From assembly GCA_963802905.1 (NCBI GenBank), contig CAWDKH010000009.1:1-64000 (forward strand): DNA of 64,000 nt, written 5' to 3'. Positions 60,225 through 64,000 of this stretch are shown here, piece after piece (positions within the stretch are counted from its first letter, which is position 1; each line of letters begins with the position of its first letter). The translations under genes and the position numbers were made by a program. Source of the DNA: DASQFQ01 sp963802905. Its GTDB lineage: Bacteria; Actinomycetota; Thermoleophilia; Solirubrobacterales; Solirubrobacteraceae. A model generated the notes under the pieces. The model saw nothing but the letters and a program-made list of their open reading frames with translations, had not been told where the DNA came from and ran no database searches.

Positions 60225-60761
60225 ATGGACCTCAGTGACCCGCAGACCTTCGCCCGCGCGTTCGAGCAGCACGAGCGCGCCGTCTACGCCTCCGCGCTGC
60301 GGATCCTCGGCAACCCCGCCCAGGCGCAGGACGTGGTGCAGGACGTCTTCATGCGCGTGTGGCGCCGCCCGGGGGCGTTCGACGCCCGCCGCGGCGACCT
60401 CGCCACCTACCTGCGCCTGATGGCGCGCTCCCGCGCGCTCGACCTGTGGCGCGAGGGGCAGGCGGCCGGCCGAGCGTCGGATCGCCTGAAGGTCGTCGTC
60501 GAGGCCGAGCCGGCGACGAGCGGCGACTCACCCGCCGCGGTGGCGGAGGCCGACGCGACGCAGGAGGCCGTGTTCGAGGCGCTCAAGACCCTCCCCGAGC
60601 CGCAGCGCGACGCGCTCGTGCTCGCCTACTGGGGCGGCCTGACCGCCGGCCAGATCGCCGATCGGGAGCAGGTCCCGCTCGGCACCGCCAAGAGCCGGCT
60701 GCGCCTCGGCCTTGCGCGGTTGCGACAGGAATGTCCTGCATTGGCGCTAGAAGCGGCCTGA
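60225..60761 (+). CDS. ECF-type RNA polymerase sigma factor
   Basis: The 178-residue protein has sigma region 2 (FARAFEQHERAVYASALRILGNPAQAQDVVQDVFMRVWRRPGAF, then ARSRALDLWRE) and region 4 (LKTLPEPQRDALVLAYWGGLTAGQIADREQVPLGTAKSRLRLGLARLRQ). It would direct polymerase to its own set of promoters. No anti-sigma gene is directly downstream; the next gene is RlpA-like behind a long leader. It is preceded by TATAGT at leaderless spacing. Confidence 0.92.
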   Translation: MDLSDPQTFARAFEQHERAVYASALRILGNPAQAQDVVQDVFMRVWRRPGAFDARRGDLATYLRLMARSRALDLWREGQAAGRASDRLKVVVEAEPATSGDSPAAVAEADATQEAVFEALKTLPEPQRDALVLAYWGGLTAGQIADREQVPLGTAKSRLRLGLARLRQECPALALEAA

Positions 60762-60772
60762 GCCGACTTCGC

Positions 60773-60924
60773 TAGAATCGAACAGCCGTTCGACCGCCGA
60801 GCCGGCAGGGCACGATGCCCAGCCGGGTGGGTGACCGATTGCGTGCCGTGGCCGGAGTGCCACAGGCCGTCACCCACAGGCAACTGGGTCGAACGCACCA
60901 CAACAACCGAAGGAGGACCTCGTT
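60773..60924 (+). ncRNA. structured 5' leader of the RlpA-like gene, riboswitch candidate
   Basis: TAGAAT at 60773-60778 would start transcription near 60785. From there a three-way fold is visible. P1 pairs CGTTCGACC (60787-60795) with GGTCGAACG (60887-60895). One arm is CCGGC-A-GGGC and its complement at 60802-60826. The other is GTGGGTGA (60827-60834) with TCACCCAC (60870-60877), enclosing a GTGGC/GCCAC hairpin at 60845-60867. AGGAGG at 60911 is the ribosome-binding site. In actinobacteria cell-wall hydrolases often sit behind c-di-AMP (ydaO-type) riboswitches, and a GGTGAC/CCGTCA resemblance exists, but the key ydaO sequences are not clearly present. Confidence 0.6.
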
Positions 60925-61587
60925 TTGAGGCCCAAGCTCGATTGGCGTGCTGCCGTGACCGGCGGCGCGCTCTGTCTCGCATACACCTGCGCTGCGGCAG
61001 TGCCTTCCGCCGCGCCCGCTGATGAAACCCAGGGCACACCCACCGCCACCGCCTCGACCGTCGCGGTGTCCGACCGCCGCATGAACGTGCGGACCGGCCG
61101 GCGCGCGATCGTGCGCGGCCGCATCCAGCCCGCCGGCTCGACCGTCGCGCTGCAGATCCGCGGCAAGCACGGCTGGAAGACGCTCGACCGGGATCGCACC
61201 GACGCTCGTGGCACGTACGTGCTGCGTGATCGTCAGCGCAGCCCGCTGAGCGCCCGTGCACGCGTCAAGGTGATCAGCGGCCCGGCCGGCAGTCGCCGGA
61301 TCGGCCGCCTGAACGTCTACCGCTCGGCCTACGCCTCGTGGTACGGCCCCGGCCTGTATGGCGGGCACCTGAGCTGCGGCGGCACGCTCGACGCCGGCGA
61401 TCTCGGCGTCGCGCACAAGTCGCTTCCCTGCGGCTCGAAGGTCACCCTGCGCCACCACGGTCGCGTCGTGCGCGTGCGCGTGATCGACCGCGGCCCGTAC
61501 GTGGGCGGGCGCGAGTACGACCTCACCGAGGCGACCGCGCAGCGCCTGAAGTTCAAGGGCCACGGCGCGATCCAGAGCACCAAGTAG
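60925..61587 (+). CDS. secreted RlpA-like double-psi beta-barrel protein
   Basis: The 220-residue protein has a signal peptide (LDWRAAVTGGALCLAYTCAAAVPSAAPA), a middle Ig-like stretch (NVRTGRRAIVRGRIQPAGSTVALQ), and a C-terminal DPBB domain: ASWYGPGLYGGHLSCGGTLDAGDLGVAHKSLPCGSKV and VRVIDRGPYVGGREYDLTEATAQRL. The Gly-x-x-Thr-Cys-type loop and the Asp in VIDRGPY match RlpA lytic-transglycosylase-like proteins, which cut peptidoglycan. TTG 60925 is eight bases after AGGAGG. The long structured leader suggests riboregulation. Confidence 0.88.
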   Translation: MRPKLDWRAAVTGGALCLAYTCAAAVPSAAPADETQGTPTATASTVAVSDRRMNVRTGRRAIVRGRIQPAGSTVALQIRGKHGWKTLDRDRTDARGTYVLRDRQRSPLSARARVKVISGPAGSRRIGRLNVYRSAYASWYGPGLYGGHLSCGGTLDAGDLGVAHKSLPCGSKVTLRHHGRVVRVRVIDRGPYVGGREYDLTEATAQRLKFKGHGAIQSTK

Positions 61588-61671
61588 GAGTCCGGATCGG
61601 GAATCGGCGCCGCGAGACGATCCCCTCAACCCGTCGACGTCCCGATCCGGGCTCAAGTCCGCCTCGCGGCG

Positions 61672-61677
61672 TAGCCT
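61672..61677 (+). promoter_or_regulatory. putative leaderless promoter -10 of dinB
   Basis: TAGCCT is followed by seven bases (GCCTCGC) and the dinB ATG. No SOS box of the usual LexA type is recognised upstream. Confidence 0.5.
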
Positions 61678-61684
61678 GCCTCGC

Positions 61685-62749
61685 ATGACTCGGTGCGTGG
61701 CGCATCTCGATATGGACGCGTTCTACGTGTCCGTGGAGCTGATGCGCCGCCCCGAGCTGCGGGGCAGGCCCGTCGTGGTCGCGGGCTCCGGCCCGCGCGC
61801 GGTCGTCACCACCGCGTCCTACGAGGCGCGCCGCTACGGCGTGTTCTCCGCCATCCCCGCCGCCCGCGCGCGGCGGCTGTGCCCCGAGGCGACGTTCATC
61901 GCGCCCGACCACGAGGCCTACCGGGCGATGTCCAAGCGCGTCATGGACCGCGTCCGCGCCCAGGTCGAGACCGTCGAGGTGATGGGGCTCGACGAGGCCT
62001 ACCTCGAGCTGACCGGCCTGTACTCGCCGCGCGCGGCGATGCGCCGCCTGATCTCCGAGGTGAAGGCCGACACCGGGCTCACCGCCTCGGTCGGCATCGG
62101 CCCGAACCGGCTGGTGGCCAAGGTCGCCTCCGACGCCGAGAAGCCGCAGGGCTTCGTCGTGCTGACGCGCGAGCAGGCGTGCGAGCGCTTCGCCGACGCC
62201 CCGCCGCGGCTGATCCCCGGCATCGGCCCGAAGACGGCCGAGCGGCTCGAGGAACTCGGGATCGCCACGATCGCCCGGCTCGCGGCGACGCCGCCGGAGA
62301 CGCTGACCGAGCGCTTCGGCGGCCGCATGGGCCACTACCTGCTCGCGCGGGCGCGCTTCGAGGACGACACGCCGGTCTCCAGCGAGCGGATCGCGGTGTC
62401 GGAGTCGCGCGAGACGACGTTCGACACCGACGTCGCCGACCGCACCGAGCAGGCCGGCGTGCTGCGCCGGCTCACCGGGCAGCTGTGCGAGGGCCTGGCC
62501 AAGCACGAGCGGCGCGGGCGCACGATCGCGATCAAGGTCCGGCTCGACGACTTCACGACGGTGACCCGCGCCCGCACGCTGCCGGCGGCCACCAACGACC
62601 CGGCGGTCGTCTCCGACGTCGCCTGCGCGCTGCTCGACGAGTACGCCCCGCCGCGGCCGGTGCGGCTGCTCGGCGTGCGCGTGGCGTCGTTCGAGGACGA
62701 CGCGCCGGTGGTCGAGACGCCGCAGATGACGCTGGCCCTCGAGACCTAG
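61685..62749 (+). CDS. dinB: DNA polymerase IV, Y family
   Basis: The 354-residue lesion-bypass polymerase has CVAHLDMDAFYVSVELMRRPEL with the first catalytic Asp, TTASYEARRYGVFSAIP, and VEVMGLDEAYLELTG with the second Asp-Glu pair. LIPGIGPKTAERLEELGI is the helix-hairpin-helix thumb, and the little-finger domain ends with RLLGVRVASFED. It ends PQMTLALET, a likely beta-clamp-binding tail (QMTLAL). It gives error-prone DNA synthesis past damage. Confidence 0.94.
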   Translation: MTRCVAHLDMDAFYVSVELMRRPELRGRPVVVAGSGPRAVVTTASYEARRYGVFSAIPAARARRLCPEATFIAPDHEAYRAMSKRVMDRVRAQVETVEVMGLDEAYLELTGLYSPRAAMRRLISEVKADTGLTASVGIGPNRLVAKVASDAEKPQGFVVLTREQACERFADAPPRLIPGIGPKTAERLEELGIATIARLAATPPETLTERFGGRMGHYLLARARFEDDTPVSSERIAVSESRETTFDTDVADRTEQAGVLRRLTGQLCEGLAKHERRGRTIAIKVRLDDFTTVTRARTLPAATNDPAVVSDVACALLDEYAPPRPVRLLGVRVASFEDDAPVVETPQMTLALET

Positions 62750-62790
62750 GACCAATTGCCACTGGTAGTCGGGACCGCCGTGGGTGCACC

Positions 62791-63126
62791 ATGGGTGCCA
62801 TGACGACCACGGAAACCCGCACTGCGAGCCAGATCATCACCGACGAGGTCACGGCCTGGCCGGGCGTCGAGGCCGGCATTGGCCGCCGCGGCGAGTACGG
62901 CTTCACGGTCGGCCGCAAGCAGATCGGCCACCTGCACGGCGATTACGTCGCCCACTTCGGCTTCCCCAAGGCCGTGTGGCAGGAGCTCTACGACGCCGGG
63001 CGCATCACCTACCACCCGGTCTTCCCCGACAAGAAGGGCTGGGCCTCCCGCCGGATCGAGAGCGACGACGACGTCCGCGACGTCATCGCGATGCTGCGGT
63101 TGAACTACGAGCGCGCCGTCGCCTAG
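62791..63126 (+). CDS. DUF5519-type (luciferase-domain) small protein
   Basis: The 111-residue protein contains GVEAGIGRRGEYGFTVGRKQIGHLHGDYVAHFGFPKAVWQELYDAGRI and HPVFPDKKGWASRRIES, the pattern of DUF5519, called luciferase-domain from its resemblance to luciferase end segments. His residues in HLHGD and HPVF are conserved. The function is unknown. A second ATG at 62800 is also possible. The last 44 bases overlap the converging membrane gene. Confidence 0.8.
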   Translation: MGAMTTTETRTASQIITDEVTAWPGVEAGIGRRGEYGFTVGRKQIGHLHGDYVAHFGFPKAVWQELYDAGRITYHPVFPDKKGWASRRIESDDDVRDVIAMLRLNYERAVA

Positions 63127-63667
63127 CCGCGAAGGCGCTCAGCACGCCCAGCAGCGCCACGGTCGCGAAGGCGAGCAGGAGCAGCGTCCCGACCCCGTCG
63201 AGCGCGCCGTCGGTCAGCACCGCGTGGCCGAATCCGAGCCCGATCACCAGCGCGGCGAGGAAGCCGTGGAGGATCCGCCACGTCGCGCCCGCCATCGGCA
63301 GCCGCGAGCGCAGGACGCCGAGCGCGACGACGGCGATCAGCGCGGCGGTGGCGAGCGTCGCCATGCGCCCGCGGGTCGGGCCGTCGAGCGAGAGCGCGAA
63401 CAGCGTGTCCTCGGCGCCGACCACGAACAGGCCGCCGAGGTGGACGAGCACGAGGCCGAGCGCGACTGCGCCGAGCACGCGGTGCCAGCGCAGCCGCCCC
63501 GCGCCTGCCAGCAGCGGCTGGAGCACGAGCGCGGAGACCGCGAGCGCCGCCGCCGCGGTCGAGATCACCAGCGCGGCGGGCTGGCCGGAGAGGTGCGCGT
63601 CGGTGAGCGCGAGGACCAGCGGCAGCGCCAGCAGCAGCGCGGCCGCCGCGAGGAGTGCCTGCCTCAC
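63083..63667 (-). CDS. multi-pass membrane protein, ferric-reductase/cytochrome-b-like
   Basis: The 194-residue protein has about six hydrophobic helices. Histidines fall in WHRVLGAVALGLVLVHLGGLFV and in WRILHGFLAALVIGLGFGHAVL, in the spacing of heme-ligating pairs in ferric-reductase-like or cytochrome b561 domains. The basic C-terminus (ARRRRARSSTAASR) is probably inside. It has no flavin domain of its own. GTG 63667 overlaps the stop of the upstream dioxygenase-like gene, so they form an operon. Confidence 0.7.
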   Translation of the reverse strand: MRQALLAAAALLLALPLVLALTDAHLSGQPAALVISTAAAALAVSALVLQPLLAGAGRLRWHRVLGAVALGLVLVHLGGLFVVGAEDTLFALSLDGPTRGRMATLATAALIAVVALGVLRSRLPMAGATWRILHGFLAALVIGLGFGHAVLTDGALDGVGTLLLLAFATVALLGVLSAFAARRRRARSSTAASR

Positions 63668-64000
63668 CGGCGCAGGGTGAGATCGACGATCGCGCGCTTG
63701 TCGTCGAGATCGACGACGCGGCGGATGAACACCTCGCGGTAGTCGCCGTCGTCGTAGCCCACGTGGATGTTGGGCTCGCCGAACTGGGCCACCGTCGGGT
63801 CGGTCTCGATCCGGTAGACGCCGTCGGCGTCGGTGTGCACGCTCGCGCGGTTGTCCTGCTCGCCGCCGGTCTTGGTGGCGAGCCAGACCTGGATGCGGAC
63901 GTCCTCGAGCGGCTGGCAGTCGTCAGCGGCGCGTACCTGGCCGGTGATGAGGAAGCCCTCGCCGAGCGACTCCGCCGCCGGCGCGTCCGGGATGTAGTTG
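63664..64000 (-). CDS. intradiol-dioxygenase-like protein, 3' part
   Basis: Only the last 111 residues are in the window; the 5' part lies beyond 64000. The visible part reads SLGEGFLITGQVRAADDCQP, VRIQVWLATKTGG, SVHTDADGVYRIETDP and HVGYDDGDYREVFIR, the beta-sandwich of intradiol ring-cleavage dioxygenase relatives such as protocatechuate 3,4-dioxygenase. The iron-binding Tyr and His residues fall mostly in the missing or altered region, so activity cannot be stated. It is followed directly by the heme-type membrane protein. Confidence 0.7.
   Translation of the reverse strand, partial: NYIPDAPAAESLGEGFLITGQVRAADDCQPLEDVRIQVWLATKTGGEQDNRASVHTDADGVYRIETDPTVAQFGEPNIHVGYDDGDYREVFIRRVVDLDDKRAIVDLTLRR

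Noticed and set aside
60785..60900. Firm call of ydaO (c-di-AMP) riboswitch
   Set aside because: Position and gene context fit, but the conserved GGGTGAATC and GCTAACCTCG-type strings are not recognisable, so it is reported only as a candidate structured leader.

Overview
This is a GC-rich chromosomal segment from a free-living actinobacterium. The 16S and 23S sequences, the 23S without the roughly 100-nt helix-54 insertion common in other actinobacteria, SepF-based division genes, an RsiG-type anti-sigma, and a WS/DGAT lipid acyltransferase all fit the deep-branching class Thermoleophilia (Solirubrobacterales-like). The placement is inferred from the sequence alone. No prophage, transposase gene, CRISPR array or tRNA gene was seen.

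Layout. 1-5070: a complete rrn operon (16S, tRNA-less spacer, 23S, 5S, strong terminator), converging on a UvrA2-type ABC ATPase. 7.4-12.1 kb: an empty stretch, a thioesterase, an ICDH/IPMDH-family dehydrogenase, a GST, an HD protein, and a MurA with Asp in place of the catalytic Cys. 12.1-18.6 kb: a histidine cluster hisZ-G-D-B-H-A-(membrane protein)-(LspA-like)-F. 18.5-27.6 kb: a PQQ-type beta-propeller protein, then a division and membrane cluster (CCA nucleotidyltransferase fused to PgeF, yggS, sepF, a Tat-exported SpdH-like flavoprotein, proC, yggT fused to lspA, rluD). 27.8-32.5 kb: the translation and lipid operon rpsB-tsf-pyrH-frr-uppS-cdsA. 33-42.6 kb: a PadR/MFS pair, then dxr-rseP and ispG, with an acyl-CoA ligase, a beta-helix surface protein and a lysyl-oxidase-like secreted protein between them. 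42.6-50 kb: accessory genes: an AbiEi/DUF559-type gene bracketed by repeats, an EmrB-type exporter with a dyad operator, a palindromic MITE-like element, a GNAT, a methyltransferase, two tandem secreted GH-A-like proteins, and a superoxide dismutase. 50-64 kb: proS-pgsA, a leader peptide followed by rsiG, FHA-ftsR-apt, an FAD-linked oxidase, a sigma-region-4/RskA-like membrane protein, a PaaI thioesterase, WS/DGAT, an ECF sigma, an RlpA-like protein behind a structured leader, dinB, and a membrane protein with an intradiol-dioxygenase-like partner cut by the window edge.

Two features run through the window. First, many transcription units have a TANNNT hexamer 7-10 nt before the start codon, as expected for leaderless mRNAs; two divergent gene pairs share overlapping hexamers. 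Second, many conserved genes are split by single-base, mostly +1, indels, concentrated at 13.4-25.2 kb (hisG, D, B, H, A, F, the LspA-like gene, the PQQ protein, pgeF, the SpdH-like gene) and scattered elsewhere (GST, tsf, rseP, the beta-helix protein). Because essential genes such as tsf are hit and each gene resumes intact in another frame, I read these as consensus errors rather than gene decay. I give the whole gene span in each case.
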